A stretch of DNA of 64,000 bases, from NCBI RefSeq assembly GCF_000170915.1, contig NZ_ABCT01000005.1, positions 1-64,000 on the forward strand, written 5' to 3'. The stretch's first letter is position 1. Each line of letters opens with the position of its first letter. A model generated the notes under the pieces. It made no database searches, was not told where the DNA came from, and was given only the letters and a program-made list of their open reading frames with translations. The position numbers and the translations under genes are program-made. Below are positions 38,910 to 48,527 of the stretch, piece by piece. Source of the DNA: Limnobacter sp. MED105. GTDB lineage: Bacteria; Pseudomonadota; Gammaproteobacteria; Burkholderiales; Burkholderiaceae_B.

Positions 38910-41804
38910 TCAGGCGCTCCGGGTGGTTTTCCGCGTGGGCTTGGTGGGCTCTGCTTCATCGTTGTAAAAGCGTGCCAAAAACTTTCCGGTGTGGCTGTTT
39001 GCATTTTTCGCAATGTCCATGGGCGTGCCTTCGGCAATCAGCATGCCGCCGTTGTCGCCGCCTTCGGGGCCCATGTCGAGAACCCAATCGGCACATTTGA
39101 TCACATCCAGGTTGTGTTCAATCACCAGTACGGTGTTGCCCTGCTCAACCAGCGGATTCAATACTTTCAGCAACATGGCAATGTCATGAAAGTGCAGGCC
39201 GGTGGTGGGCTCATCAAGGATGTAAAGTGTTTTACCAGTGTCGCGTTTTGAAAGCTCAAGCGACAACTTCACACGCTGTGCTTCGCCACCAGAAAGTGTG
39301 GTGGCTGATTGGCCCAAGCGAATGTAACCCAAGCCCACATCGATCAGGGTTTGCAGTTTGCGTGCAATATTGGGCACCGCTGAAAACACTTCCAGCGCTT
39401 GCTCAACCGTTAATTCCAACACCTCGGCAATGCTTTTTCCGCGATACAAAATCTCGAGTGTTTCGCGGTTGTAGCGTTTGCCGTGGCACACATCGCAGGG
39501 CACATACAGGTCGGGCAGAAAGTGCATTTCTACTTTCACCACGCCGTCGCCCTGGCAGGCTTCGCAGCGCCCGCCTTTCACGTTGAATGAAAAGCGGCCC
39601 ACATCGTAACCGCGCTCACGCGAGGCGGGCACACCGGCAAACAATTCACGAATGGGAGTAAACAAACCCGTGTAGGTTGCGGGGTTGCTGCGCGGGGTGC
39701 GGCCAATCGGGCTTTGGTCGACCGCAATCACTTTGTCAAAATGCTCAAGCCCGCTGATGTGGCTGTGTGGCGCGCCTTCTTTGTGTGCGCGGTTCAACTG
39801 GTGCGCAGCTTCGGCCAGCAGGGTGTCGTTGATCAAGGTTGATTTGCCTGAACCTGAAACACCGGTCACGCAAACAAACAAACCCACTGGAATGTTGGCA
39901 GTGACATTTTTCAGATTGTTGCCGGTGGCACCGTGAACCGTCAGCATGCGTGCTGGGTCGGGTTTGCGCATTGGGCTTAGGCGTTCAATTTTTCGCTTGC
40001 CATTCAGGTACTGGCCGGTCAGCGATTCCGGGCTGGCCAGAATTTCAGCGGGTGTGCCTTGTGCAACCACCTGGCCCCCATGTTCGCCTGCACCTGGGCC
40101 CATGTCGACCACGTAGTCGGCGCATCGAATGGCGTCTTCATCGTGTTCAACCACCAACACCGTGTTGCCCAAATTCTTCAGGCGCAACAGGGTTTGTATC
40201 AAGCGGTCATTGTCGCGCTGGTGCAAACCAATCGAGGGCTCATCCAGCACATACATCACCCCGGTTAATCCGGAACCGATCTGGCTGGCCAGGCGAATAC
40301 GTTGGCTTTCACCGCCGCTCAGTGTATCGGCGCTGCGGTTCAGCGTTAAATAATTCAGGCCCACGTCATTCAAGAACTGCAAACGTGCCTTGATTTCCAC
40401 CACGATTTTTTCTGCAATTTGCCCTTTCGCGCCCTGCATATGCATGGCTTCAAAATAGCTCAATGCTTTGTGAATGGGCAGCTCTGTGACCTGGTGCAAG
40501 GCCTTGCGGTGCTCGTGTTCGCCAATGAACACATGGCGAGCCCCCGTTTTCAGGCGTGAGCCTTGGCAGGCCTGGCAACTGCGCACGGCCATCAGCTTGC
40601 CGAGTTCATCGCGTACCGCAGAAGAATCGGTGTCGCGGTGGCGGCGCGTGAGGTTGGGCAAAATGCCCTCAAAAGCGTGGGTTTTGGCCACAGGTTTGCT
40701 GCGTTCGCTTAGGTAAGTAAACGTGATTTGTTCGCTGCCTGAACCATACAACACCACTTGTTGCACGTCTTCTGGCAATTCATTCCAGGCTGATTCCGGG
40801 TCAAAGCCATAGTGTGCAGCCAGGCTTTGAATCATTTGATAGTACAAGGCGTTGCGGCGGTCCCAGCCGCTGATTGCGCCTGCAGCCAGCGAAATATCGG
40901 GGTGGGCCACCACGCGTAAGGGGTCGAAAAATGTTTCATGGCCCAAGCCATCGCACACCGGGCAGGCGCCTGCCGGGTTGTTGAACGAGAACAAACGGGG
41001 TTCAAGTTCTGTCAGGCTGTAATCACAAACCGGGCAGGCAAATTTGCTGGAAAACACGGTTTCAGTGTCCGTGTCCAGGTTCACGGCAATGGCCTTGCCA
41101 TCGCTCAAGCGAAGTGCGGTTTCGAAGCTTTCTGCCAGGCGCTGGCGGGCATCCACGCGCACCTTCAAACGGTCAACCACCACGTCCAGGTTGTGCTTGT
41201 GGTGTTTGTCCAGCGGTGGCAGTTTGTCCAGTTCCAGAATTTCCGGCGCATCTTGCGGGCCTTTTTTCAGGCGAATGCGCACAAAGCCTTGCGCGCGCAG
41301 GTCGTTGAGCAAGTCGACATGCTCGCCTTTTCGCTGGTTCAGCACAGGCGCAAGAATCATGATGCGCGCCTCTTCAGGCCACCCCAGTACGGTGTCCACC
41401 ATTTCCGACACCGTTTGCACACTCAGTTCCATGTCGTGCTCGGGGCAGCGTGGCGTGCCGGCACGGGCAAACAACAGGCGCAGGTAGTCGTGAATTTCAG
41501 TCACCGTGCCCACGGTAGAGCGTGGGTTGTGGCTGGTGGCTTTTTGTTCAATTGAAATGGCGGGGGACAGCCCCTCGATCAAATCAACATCGGGCTTTTC
41601 CATCAATTGCAGGAACTGGCGTGCGTAGGCCGACAAACTTTCGACATAGCGGCGTTGGCCCTCGGCATACAAAGTGTCGAAAGCCAGGCTGGATTTGCCC
41701 GAGCCAGATAGTCCGGTCAGCACCACAAGCGAATCGCGGGGCAGATCGAGCGAAATGTTTTTCAGGTTGTGGGTTCTAGCGCCACGAATGCGAATGGAGT
41801 TCAT
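38910..41804 (-). CDS. uvrA: Excinuclease ABC subunit A
   Basis: UvrA is the damage-sensing ATPase of nucleotide excision repair and loads UvrB. The 964-residue protein has two ABC modules with Walker [13 protein letters not shown] near residue 32 and [13 protein letters not shown] in the second half, two LSGGE signatures, and zinc-binding CxxC pairs (ACPVCDYS with GACPVCDG, and RCEACQGDG with VPCDVCHG). I start at the ATG at 41804 ([16 protein letters not shown]) although the frame opens four codons earlier at TTG. I found no LexA-type box upstream. The MFS gene is divergent. Confidence 0.96.
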   Translation of the reverse strand: MNSIRIRGARTHNLKNISLDLPRDSLVVLTGLSGSGKSSLAFDTLYAEGQRRYVESLSAYARQFLQLMEKPDVDLIEGLSPAISIEQKATSHNPRSTVGTVTEIHDYLRLLFARAGTPRCPEHDMELSVQTVSEMVDTVLGWPEEARIMILAPVLNQRKGEHVDLLNDLRAQGFVRIRLKKGPQDAPEILELDKLPPLDKHHKHNLDVVVDRLKVRVDARQRLAESFETALRLSDGKAIAVNLDTDTETVFSSKFACPVCDYSLTELEPRLFSFNNPAGACPVCDGLGHETFFDPLRVVAHPDISLAAGAISGWDRRNALYYQMIQSLAAHYGFDPESAWNELPEDVQQVVLYGSGSEQITFTYLSERSKPVAKTHAFEGILPNLTRRHRDTDSSAVRDELGKLMAVRSCQACQGSRLKTGARHVFIGEHEHRKALHQVTELPIHKALSYFEAMHMQGAKGQIAEKIVVEIKARLQFLNDVGLNYLTLNRSADTLSGGESQRIRLASQIGSGLTGVMYVLDEPSIGLHQRDNDRLIQTLLRLKNLGNTVLVVEHDEDAIRCADYVVDMGPGAGEHGGQVVAQGTPAEILASPESLTGQYLNGKRKIERLSPMRKPDPARMLTVHGATGNNLKNVTANIPVGLFVCVTGVSGSGKSTLINDTLLAEAAHQLNRAHKEGAPHSHISGLEHFDKVIAVDQSPIGRTPRSNPATYTGLFTPIRELFAGVPASRERGYDVGRFSFNVKGGRCEACQGDGVVKVEMHFLPDLYVPCDVCHGKRYNRETLEILYRGKSIAEVLELTVEQALEVFSAVPNIARKLQTLIDVGLGYIRLGQSATTLSGGEAQRVKLSLELSKRDTGKTLYILDEPTTGLHFHDIAMLLKVLNPLVEQGNTVLVIEHNLDVIKCADWVLDMGPEGGDNGGMLIAEGTPMDIAKNANSHTGKFLARFYNDEAEPTKPTRKTTRSA

Positions 41805-41857
41805 GCGGTACAACAAATGGAATCAGCGGCCAACCTGATACTATAGACGGTTTCCCG

Positions 41858-41883
41858 GAACAAGACATCTGCAAGGGTTGTTC
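41858..41883. repeat. Inverted repeat in the uvrA/MFS intergenic region
   Basis: GAACAA and TTGTTC are perfect 6-bp arms separated by 14 bases, 24 bases before the MFS start. It could be an operator for the MFS gene or chance. Confidence 0.3.
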
Positions 41884-41906
41884 AAGCCCTTGAATTTCAA
41901 TCACAC

Positions 41907-43181
41907 ATGAGCCGCAAGACCGTGAGCCATACCGCAGCACCCGATGCTTTCAAAATGCTACCCACCGAGCGCAAGGCCGCTGGGTGGCTGGCCAGCATTT
42001 ACGCGCTGCGCATGTTTGGCATGTTCATGATCCTGCCGGTGTTTTCCCTTCATGCCGCCGGTATGCCAGGTGGGGACAACTTGAGCCTGGTGGGCCTGGC
42101 CATGGGAATTTACGGCCTTGCGCAGGCCTGCATGCAAATTCCGCTGGGGTGGGCTTCCGACAAACTGGGCAGAAAGCCGATCATTATTGGCGGCCTGTTG
42201 CTGTTTGCTGCCGGTTGCTGGTTGGGCTATGTGGCCGAAACGGTTGAGCAGTTGGTGTGGGCGCGTGCCTTGCAGGGCGCTGGTGCCATTTCAGCGGCCT
42301 TGTCGGCTTTGCTGGCCGATGTAACCCGGGATGAAGTGCGCTCCAAAGGCATGGCCATGATTGGAGCGTCGATTGGCGTTACCTTTGCCTTGTCGCTTGT
42401 GTTTTCGCCGGTGCTGTACAAGTTTTTTGGTCTAAGCGGGCTGTTTGCCATGACTGGCGTGCTGAGCATTCTGGGCATCGGGGTGGTGATTTGCTTGTTG
42501 CCGACACCGAATTTGGCTGATCAGGAAGCCAAGCTCAAAGGCAGTTTTGCCGACGGTTGGGCGGTGCTGACCCAACCCGACCTGCTGCGCCTGAATCTGG
42601 GTATTTTTACGCTGCATTTAACGCAGATGTCTCTTTTCGTGGTGGTGCCTAGCCTTCTGCTCAGTGGCCTTGAATTGCCACTGGCCGAGCACTGGAAGGT
42701 GTACTTGCCAGTGGTGTTGGGCTCGTTCGTGCTGATGGTGCCGCTGATGGTGTGGGCTGAGAAAAAAGCCAAGACCAAGCAGGTGAAGTTGGGCTCGATT
42801 GCTCTGATGGGTGCGGTGCTTTTGGGCTTCGTGTTGTTTTCAGATCAAGGCTGGGCGCTGGTCGTACTGCTGCTTGCCTACTTTGTGGGCTTTAATTTAC
42901 TCGAGGCTACCCTTCCCTCGTGGGTGTCACGAGTGGCACCCCTCAGTCACCGGGGTTTGGCTTTGGGTGTATATAATACTTCTCAAGCGTTGGGGCTTTT
43001 TGCCGGTGGCGCACTGGGTGGTTTGGCGTTCCGCCACCTCGGCGCGCAGGGTGTGTTTGAGGGTGTGTTGTTGCTGGTGGTGGTGTGGTTTTTGTTGGCC
43101 ATGGGCATCAAGGCTTTGCCACCACGTGCCGCAAGCGCCGCATCTGTCAGCGACCCAGCAGGCAGTTCGGTGGTCAGCTAG
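41907..43181 (+). CDS. YajR-like major facilitator superfamily transporter
   Basis: The 424-residue protein has about twelve membrane segments and the MFS loop motif WASDKLGRKPIII between segments 2 and 3. The region YALRMFGMFMILPVFSLHA is close to E. coli YajR, a proton-coupled exporter of unknown substrate. The C-terminal YAM domain of E. coli YajR is absent; only a short Ala/Ser tail follows the last segment. The gene lies between uvrA and ssb, an arrangement I believe is common in Betaproteobacteria. Confidence 0.85.
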   Translation: MSRKTVSHTAAPDAFKMLPTERKAAGWLASIYALRMFGMFMILPVFSLHAAGMPGGDNLSLVGLAMGIYGLAQACMQIPLGWASDKLGRKPIIIGGLLLFAAGCWLGYVAETVEQLVWARALQGAGAISAALSALLADVTRDEVRSKGMAMIGASIGVTFALSLVFSPVLYKFFGLSGLFAMTGVLSILGIGVVICLLPTPNLADQEAKLKGSFADGWAVLTQPDLLRLNLGIFTLHLTQMSLFVVVPSLLLSGLELPLAEHWKVYLPVVLGSFVLMVPLMVWAEKKAKTKQVKLGSIALMGAVLLGFVLFSDQGWALVVLLLAYFVGFNLLEATLPSWVSRVAPLSHRGLALGVYNTSQALGLFAGGALGGLAFRHLGAQGVFEGVLLLVVVWFLLAMGIKALPPRAASAASVSDPAGSSVVS

Positions 43182-43241
43182 CTAGCCCCACTTCCATTCA
43201 TTTCAAGACTCATTTCGAGAATTCAAGGAGCATTTCATTCC

Positions 43242-43751
43242 ATGGCCTCAGTAAACAAGGTAATTCTGGTTGGTAATTTGGGCAAAGACCCCGACGTGCG
43301 CTACCTGCCCGATGGTGGCGCAGTGGTGAATCTGGCCCTGGCCACCTCCAGCAGCTGGAAAGACAAGAACACGGGTGAAAAGCGCGAAGAAACTGAATGG
43401 CACCGGGTTGTCATTTACGGCCGCCTGGCTGAAATTGCAGGTGAGTACTGCAAGAAGGGCCGTTCTGTTTACATCGAAGGCCGTTTGAAAACACGCAAGT
43501 GGCAAGACCAGTCGGGTGTGGACAAATACACCACTGAAATTATTGCTGATCAAATGCAATTGCTGGGTGGTCGTGAAAGCGGTGGCGGTGGTTCATCCAT
43601 GGGTGGCGGCGATGACTTTGACCAGTCACCTGCGCCTAGCCGCAGTTCAGGCGGCAATTCGGGTGGCAGCAGCATGCGTTCGTCGGCCCCCGCGCCCCAG
43701 CGCTCGGCTCCACAAAGCGTTGCTGATCTGGATGACGACATCCCGTTCTGA
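43242..43751 (+). CDS. ssb: Single-stranded DNA-binding protein
   Basis: SSB coats single-stranded DNA in replication and repair. The 169-residue protein has the N-terminal OB fold ([20 protein letters not shown], and [20 protein letters not shown]), a Gly/Ser-rich linker from about residue 112, and the acidic protein-docking tail DLDDDIPF at 162-169. An AAGGAG lies 10 bases before the ATG at 43242. It is followed by a terminator. Closeness to uvrA, with one gene between, echoes the E. coli uvrA/ssb pair. Confidence 0.97.
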   Translation: MASVNKVILVGNLGKDPDVRYLPDGGAVVNLALATSSSWKDKNTGEKREETEWHRVVIYGRLAEIAGEYCKKGRSVYIEGRLKTRKWQDQSGVDKYTTEIIADQMQLLGGRESGGGGSSMGGGDDFDQSPAPSRSSGGNSGGSSMRSSAPAPQRSAPQSVADLDDDIPF

Positions 43752-43774
43752 TTGGCCTTTCGAGGCAACCTCTG

Positions 43775-43809
43775 AAAGCCTGTGCGCCAATTGGTCACGG
43801 GCTTTTTTT
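43775..43809 (+). terminator. Rho-independent terminator after ssb
   Basis: AAAGCCTGTG pairs with CACGGGCTTT (one G-U pair) around an 11-base loop, then T7. It lies 23 bases after the ssb stop. Confidence 0.88.
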
Positions 43810-43849
43810 GTGTGTCAAATCTAGTCAGTAAATTTTTAAAGGACCTGCC

Positions 43850-44509
43850 ATGCCTCACATCGCCTTACATGCCGAACAAACCAGAGCAGTTCAGGTGCGC
43901 AATATTTTTTGCATTGGCCGAAATTATGCAGCGCACATTGCCGAGCTGGGCAACCGCCCCGAAGAAGATCCAGTGGTGTTTATCAAGCCCACATCGGCTT
44001 TGCACCCGCCGGGAACTCCGATTGCGTTGCCTGCACATTCCAGCGATGTTCACTACGAGGCCGAACTGGTTTTGCTGGTCGGGCAGGGCGGGAAAAACAT
44101 TGCCGAGGACCAGGCGCTGAAGCACATTGCCGGGTACGGGCTGGGGCTTGATTTAACTGCCCGCGACTTGCAAACCAAAGCCAAACAGGGTGGCTTGCCC
44201 TGGGCTGTGGCCAAGGGTTTTGATTGTGCTGCCACAGTGACCCAGTTTGTCCCTGCAGACAAAATTGAACAACCGCACAACATTGAATTTCAAATGCATT
44301 TGAATGGGCAAATTCGCCAGCATGGCGATGTCCGGAAAATGCTGTTTCCAATTCCGTTCATCGTGCGTTATTTAAGCGAGGTGTTTACCTTGCAGGAAGG
44401 TGACCTGATATTCACCGGAACTCCCGAGGGGGTTGGGGCTCTAAAAAATGGCGATCAGGTTCGTTTGGTTCTTCCCGGCCTGATCGATACTGAATTCAAA
44501 GTGAGTTGA
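43850..44509 (+). CDS. Fumarylacetoacetate hydrolase (FAH) family protein
   Basis: The 219-residue protein is a single FAH domain, as in the YcgM/FAHD1-like acylpyruvate hydrolases and oxaloacetate decarboxylases. Typical features are IFCIGRNYAAHIAELG near the start, the metal-binding acidic residues in HYEAELVLLVG, GLDLTARDLQ and the C-terminal GDLIFTGTPEGVG. The exact substrate cannot be told. A GGA motif lies before the ATG at 43850. The DUF411 lipoprotein gene follows after four bases and is probably co-transcribed. Confidence 0.9.
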   Translation: MPHIALHAEQTRAVQVRNIFCIGRNYAAHIAELGNRPEEDPVVFIKPTSALHPPGTPIALPAHSSDVHYEAELVLLVGQGGKNIAEDQALKHIAGYGLGLDLTARDLQTKAKQGGLPWAVAKGFDCAATVTQFVPADKIEQPHNIEFQMHLNGQIRQHGDVRKMLFPIPFIVRYLSEVFTLQEGDLIFTGTPEGVGALKNGDQVRLVLPGLIDTEFKVS

Positions 44510-44513
44510 TTCA

Positions 44514-45014
44514 ATGAAAACTTTTAGAACGAATTATTGGCTGGGAGCCATGCTGTTGGCCTGTTCAGGCTTGATTGCGGCATGCAGCGACAAGCCGGCC
44601 GAGGTGGCCCAGCAAGGTGACAATTTTGTCGAGGTGTGGAAAACACCCACTTGCGGTTGTTGCTCGGAGTGGGTTGAGCACCTGGAAGACAACGGTTTCA
44701 CCGTGAAAGTGAATGATGTCAGCAACACAGACAGCTTCCGGGCGGCCTTGGGTATGCCGCAGCAATATGGCAGTTGCCACAGTGCCAAAATTGCAGGCTA
44801 TGCGATTGAGGGGCATGTGCCCGCGGATGACATCAAGAAGTTGTTGGCCGAGAAGCCCGCTGATGTGGTGGGTTTGTCTGTGCCTGCCATGCCTATGGGT
44901 TCGCCTGGCATGGAGCACCCGGATTTTCCGGAAAAACGGGCTGAATACGATGTGTTGCTCGTGAACAAGAGTGGTTCCTACACTTCTTACACGCACTACG
45001 ACGCAATCAATTAA
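44514..45014 (+). CDS. DUF411 family metal-binding lipoprotein
   Basis: The 166-residue protein has a lipoprotein signal with the lipobox cysteine at residue 24 (LIAAC), so it is anchored in a membrane facing the periplasm. The DUF411 core begins VWKTPTCGCCSEWVEHL with Cys47, Cys49 and Cys50 as likely metal ligands, and continues GMPQQYGSCHSAKIAGYAIEGHVP. Family members are tied to copper or other metal handling. It follows the FAH gene by four bases. The DUF411 annotation is firm and the metal role is inferred. Confidence 0.87.
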   Translation: MKTFRTNYWLGAMLLACSGLIAACSDKPAEVAQQGDNFVEVWKTPTCGCCSEWVEHLEDNGFTVKVNDVSNTDSFRAALGMPQQYGSCHSAKIAGYAIEGHVPADDIKKLLAEKPADVVGLSVPAMPMGSPGMEHPDFPEKRAEYDVLLVNKSGSYTSYTHYDAIN

Positions 45015-45040
45015 GGTACGCGCGCCGTCTGTGAAAAACC

Positions 45041-46072
45041 CTAGCCCCCGCGTATGTCGCTGGGGCTTTTTCCAAACCAGCGCTTGCAGGCCCGGCTGAA
45101 GGCCGATGCGTCAGAGAAACCCAGGTCGAGTGCAATTGCGGTGAGTGAATCCTGACTTTGCTTGAGGCGACGCGTGGCCTCGCTTTGCCTGATTTCGTCC
45201 ACAATGCTTGCCAGGTTGGTGCCTTCGTCAGCCAGTTTGCGTTGCAGGTTTCGGGCACTCATGTTCATGTAGGCGGCAGCTTCTTCAATGCTGGGAGCGC
45301 CTTGTGTCAAATGGTTGACCACCCAGGTACGTACTTTTTTACTCACGCTGCTTGCTGGCTTTAACCTTTCAATGGCAGCCTGGCTTGCTTGGTCCAGGTG
45401 CTCGGCGATCAGCGGGTTGGCGCCTTTCAACCGAGTGCGCACCATGGAAAGTTCGTAAACAATTCGCATGGTGTTGCAGCCAAATTCCAGCGGGGCTGCA
45501 AAGCTTTTCTCGAAAAAGTCCAAATTGTTGGCCTGTGGGGCAGGGCGGCTTAGCTCGACCCGTTGTGGCACCAGGCTGGGGTCGCCCAAGCCTTTGCCTG
45601 CATTGGCCAGCAAACACAAAAATCCGTCGGTCGACTGGTGGGCAGGGTGTGCGCCCTCCCTTAATTTCAACTCAACAATAAATTCATCGTGAGTACTCAA
45701 AAGCTCAATCTCGCTGGCGTCGGTCACAAGGTCCACGAACCGGCGCATGCGGCCAAAAGCCTGTTCCAGGGTTTCGCTGGCCATGACACTTAAGCCCACA
45801 GCATGAAAGGTGGCCGGTGTGATGTGCCGAATGGCCTTGATACCCAGGGTTTCGTCGCCAGTGGCAGCCACTGCTTTTTGCCACAGCAGGGTTGTTTGGG
45901 GTACGGGGTAGCGCGCTTCAGGTGCGTCCAGCAGGGCAAAGTCCAGCCCGGCCTCGTTGAACAAGGCGCGTGCATCACAGCCTTGGTGTTCAAGTTCGCG
46001 GGCAAGGCCACGCATCCAACTGGCCAGGGCCGTTGGGGTGTTGCTGGTAGGGTTGGACGCTTTGTTGTTCAT
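45041..46072 (-). CDS. AraC-family transcriptional regulator (OruR/ArgR-like layout)
   Basis: The 343-residue protein has an N-terminal ligand-sensing domain of the Arabinose_bd_2 type and a C-terminal AraC DNA-binding domain with two helix-turn-helix motifs: EEAAAYMNMSARNLQRKLAD and LTAIALDLGFSDASAFSRAC, then KRWFGKSPSDIRGG. Start ATG 46072 has AAAGAAGC upstream; an ATG 27 codons earlier (46153) gives an unusual basic extension. It is divergent from the desaturase gene across 115 bases, so that gene is the natural candidate target. Confidence 0.9.
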   Translation of the reverse strand: MNNKASNPTSNTPTALASWMRGLARELEHQGCDARALFNEAGLDFALLDAPEARYPVPQTTLLWQKAVAATGDETLGIKAIRHITPATFHAVGLSVMASETLEQAFGRMRRFVDLVTDASEIELLSTHDEFIVELKLREGAHPAHQSTDGFLCLLANAGKGLGDPSLVPQRVELSRPAPQANNLDFFEKSFAAPLEFGCNTMRIVYELSMVRTRLKGANPLIAEHLDQASQAAIERLKPASSVSKKVRTWVVNHLTQGAPSIEEAAAYMNMSARNLQRKLADEGTNLASIVDEIRQSEATRRLKQSQDSLTAIALDLGFSDASAFSRACKRWFGKSPSDIRGG

Positions 46073-46187
46073 TGCTTCTTTATTTTGGCGCCGAAGGTCA
46101 TGGGCTTGTCGTCTCGGAACAAGCTTTACTGGTGAACTCCAAGCATACTTCAATCACCAAAAGCCAAAAACATAAAGAGGCAACAGT

Positions 46188-47309
46188 ATGTCAAGTTTGA
46201 GTGAAAAACTGATGGGGCAAGCGGCAAAAGCCGATGGCGCGTCACGTATCAAGCAGAACAATATCAATGCGCTGGATCAGAAACGCATTGCAACCATTAA
46301 AAGCGCTGTGCTCGCCGAAGGCGATCGCATTCGCGCCAAGTACCCGATTTTGAAGCACCAAGACCTGATCGGTATGGCCATTCTGCTGTTTTCCATGGCA
46401 GGCGCAGTACTGACCGGTTGGGCTTACGTGGAAGGTGTGCTGGCCTGGTATGTAACCATCCCTGTGATCGCCATTTTCCTGAGCTTCACGCATGAACTGG
46501 AACATGACCTGATCCATTACATGTATTTCCGTAAAAACAAGTTCATGCACAACCTGATGATGGCCCTGGTGTGGATTTGCCGCCCCAGCACCATCAATCC
46601 CTGGGCGCGCCGCCACTTGCATTTGCATCACCACAAGCATTCCGGCACCGAAACTGACCTGGAAGAGCGCGCCATTACCAACGGCGAGCGGTTTACTCCA
46701 CTGCGCTTGCTGATGATGTTTGATCTGGAATTGAGCGTGGTGTTGCGTGTGTTCAGGATTCCAAAGAATCGTCGTCTTAAAATGCTGATGATGGGCGCTG
46801 CTGGTAACTTCCCATTGGCTTCAGCGTTCTACATTGGCTGGCATGCTTATGTGGCGTACTGGGCAGTGGAAGCAGCCGCCTGGGCTGTCGGTTACAGCGT
46901 GCCATGGCCCGCCTTTGTGACCCCCGAACTGGTTGCAACTGCCAATACCGTCGCCGTGCTGATTTTCGCACCCAACTTGTTGCGTTCGTTCAGCATCAAC
47001 TTCATCAGCTCGAACATGCACTACTTTGGCGACATCGAAGACGGCAACTTCGTGCAGCAGTGTCAGGTGCTGAACAGCAAGTGGTTCATCATTCCGCACC
47101 TGTTCTGTTTCAACTTTGGCTCAACCCACGGCATTCATCATTTCGTAGTTCGTGATCCGTTCTACATTCGCCAGATGACCGCCAAGAAGGCACACGAAGT
47201 GATGCGTGAAAACGGCGTTCGATTCAATGATCTGGGCACTTTCAAGCGTGCCAACCGCTGGTCAGCCAGCGAGCAAGGTCAACAAGAGGCAGGATACCAG
47301 GCCGCTTAA
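46188..47309 (+). CDS. Membrane fatty acid desaturase / hydroxylase family protein
   Basis: The 373-residue protein has the membrane-bound di-iron desaturase layout, with several hydrophobic segments and three histidine boxes: HELEHDLIH (about residues 104-112), HLHLHHHKH (about 144-152) and HGIHHF near residue 311. The family includes acyl-lipid desaturases, alkane hydroxylases and beta-carotene hydroxylases, and I cannot separate them from the sequence alone. The ATG at 46188 is preceded by AAAGAGG. The gene is divergent from an AraC-type regulator, as is usual for inducible lipid or hydrocarbon oxidation. A terminator follows. Confidence 0.85.
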   Translation: MSSLSEKLMGQAAKADGASRIKQNNINALDQKRIATIKSAVLAEGDRIRAKYPILKHQDLIGMAILLFSMAGAVLTGWAYVEGVLAWYVTIPVIAIFLSFTHELEHDLIHYMYFRKNKFMHNLMMALVWICRPSTINPWARRHLHLHHHKHSGTETDLEERAITNGERFTPLRLLMMFDLELSVVLRVFRIPKNRRLKMLMMGAAGNFPLASAFYIGWHAYVAYWAVEAAAWAVGYSVPWPAFVTPELVATANTVAVLIFAPNLLRSFSINFISSNMHYFGDIEDGNFVQQCQVLNSKWFIIPHLFCFNFGSTHGIHHFVVRDPFYIRQMTAKKAHEVMRENGVRFNDLGTFKRANRWSASEQGQQEAGYQAA

Positions 47310-47410
47310 GAGTCTGTTGATCCAAAACCGCTCTTTGCTAGAGAGAGGGCGGCGTAGTTCTAGTGTCATTGGCTGAATTCTGAATGGGGCAGCCTACTCC
47401 GTCGACACGA

Positions 47411-47444
47411 AGGGCGCTTTTCGAAAGGAAAGCGCTCTTTTTTT
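47411..47444 (+). terminator. Rho-independent terminator after the desaturase gene
   Basis: AGGGCGCTTTTC pairs with GGAAAGCGCTCT (12 bp, two G-U pairs) around a GAAA tetraloop, followed by T6. It lies about 100 bases after the stop. A weaker hairpin (CCGCTCT with AGAGGGCGG, about 47327-47353) lies in between. Confidence 0.88.
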
Positions 47445-47463
47445 GTCTTTGAAATTCAGGATG

Positions 47464-47493
47464 TTGGAGTTCTTCAGCCTTCCATCTTATAAT
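47464..47493 (+). promoter_or_regulatory. Candidate promoter of the fmdB-DUF502-aspS-nudB run
   Basis: A perfect TATAAT at 47488-47493 lies 37 bases before the first start codon. TTGGAG at 47464-47469 is a poor -35 match with an 18-base spacer. A terminator lies just upstream. Confidence 0.5.
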
Positions 47494-47530
47494 GGGGAGT
47501 TTTTCGTTTGTATTTGCAGGTGTAGCGGAA

Positions 47531-47836
47531 ATGCCAATTTATGCGTATCGATGTGAAGCGTGTGGCTTCGAAAAAGACGTGTTGCAAAAACTGAGCGATG
47601 CCCCTTTGACCCAGTGTCCAAGTTGTGGGCAGCCCAGCTTTGCAAAGCAGGTAACTGCGGCGGGTTTCCAATTGAAAGGCTCGGGTTGGTATGTGACCGA
47701 TTTCCGGGGTGGCAGCAGTGCGTCGTCGGCTGCTGGTTCGACCGCTGGGCCGACTGCGGCCCCCACTGCGGCATCCAGTGAGGCGCCAAGCGCAAGCTCA
47801 TCTTCAGCCACGGCGCCGAGTACCGATGCCAGCTAA
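47531..47836 (+). CDS. FmdB family zinc ribbon protein
   Basis: The 101-residue protein starts MPIYAYRCEACG and has two CxxC pairs (CEAC and CPSC) that make a zinc ribbon, followed by the family tail GFQLKGSGWYVTDFRG. From about residue 61 it becomes a low-complexity Ser/Ala/Pro/Thr tail. The role of FmdB proteins is not established; some are suggested to be regulatory. The ATG at 47531 fits the family N-terminus; the frame opens 13 codons earlier. It overlaps the DUF502 gene by 11 bases. Confidence 0.88.
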   Translation: MPIYAYRCEACGFEKDVLQKLSDAPLTQCPSCGQPSFAKQVTAAGFQLKGSGWYVTDFRGGSSASSAAGSTAGPTAAPTAASSEAPSASSSSATAPSTDAS

Positions 47837-48527
47837 GTCCACAGCCAAGTCGTCGGCCAAGTTGCCTGAACGGGTCTTGAACTCGGACATCATCAAGAAA
47901 TACCTGCTGACAGGTTTGTTGATCTGGGTACCCTTGGGCATCACCTTGTGGGTGTTGGCTTTGGTAGTGGGTTTGATGGATCAAACCCTAATGCTGCTGC
48001 CCGATGCGCTGCACCCCCGTGTATGGCTGGGAGTTCATATTCCCGGGCTGGGTGTTATTTTGACCCTGGCAGTGTTGTTGGGCACGGGTGTGCTGGCGGC
48101 CAATTACTTCGGGGCCTGGTTATTCAAGGCAGGTGACTGGGTGTTGTCGCGCATCCCTTTGTTCAAAATTGTGTACAACAGCGTGAAGCAGGTGTCCGAT
48201 ACGCTGTTAAGCTCATCCGGAAAAGCGTTTACTCGCTCGGTGCTGGTGCCTTATCCACATCCCGGGGTGTGGGCTTTGGGTTTTGTGACCGGGACACCGC
48301 CCCCCAGCCTGCTGGAAAACCTGAATGATCAGGGGCCGCTGGTGTCGGTTTATGTGCCTACCTCGCCTAGCCCGGCTTCGGGATACGTGATTATGGTTCC
48401 CGAAAAATTATTGCGTCCGTCCGGTTTGTCTGTGGACGAGGCCTTGAAGTACATTGTGTCCTTGGGGGTGGTAACGCCCTCTGATGACGTGTTGGATCAA
48501 CCCATTAAACAAGACTTACATTCATGA
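47826..48527 (+). CDS. DUF502 family membrane protein
   Basis: The 233-residue protein has two membrane segments (about residues 26-48 and 75-95) and the DUF502 core [20 protein letters not shown], with [15 protein letters not shown] after it. The family is widespread next to aspS in Betaproteobacteria and has no established function. The ATG at 47826 overlaps fmdB; the longer frame before it is over fmdB and is compositionally odd, so I reject it. The stop overlaps the aspS start by 4 bases. Confidence 0.9.
   Translation: MPAKSTAKSSAKLPERVLNSDIIKKYLLTGLLIWVPLGITLWVLALVVGLMDQTLMLLPDALHPRVWLGVHIPGLGVILTLAVLLGTGVLAANYFGAWLFKAGDWVLSRIPLFKIVYNSVKQVSDTLLSSSGKAFTRSVLVPYPHPGVWALGFVTGTPPPSLLENLNDQGPLVSVYVPTSPSPASGYVIMVPEKLLRPSGLSVDEALKYIVSLGVVTPSDDVLDQPIKQDLHS

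Noticed and set aside
38899-38917. GCGCCT/AGGCGC hairpin overlapping the uvrA stop, considered as terminator
   Set aside because: On the - strand it is followed by an A-rich run, not a U-run, so it does not fit a Rho-independent terminator for uvrA.
41805-41906. Search for a LexA (SOS) box upstream of uvrA
   Set aside because: No CTGT-N8-ACAG-like sequence is present in the intergenic region.
42972-42977. Perfect TATAAT inside the MFS gene
   Set aside because: It lies in the coding region 270 bases before ssb with no fitting -35; coding constraints explain it.
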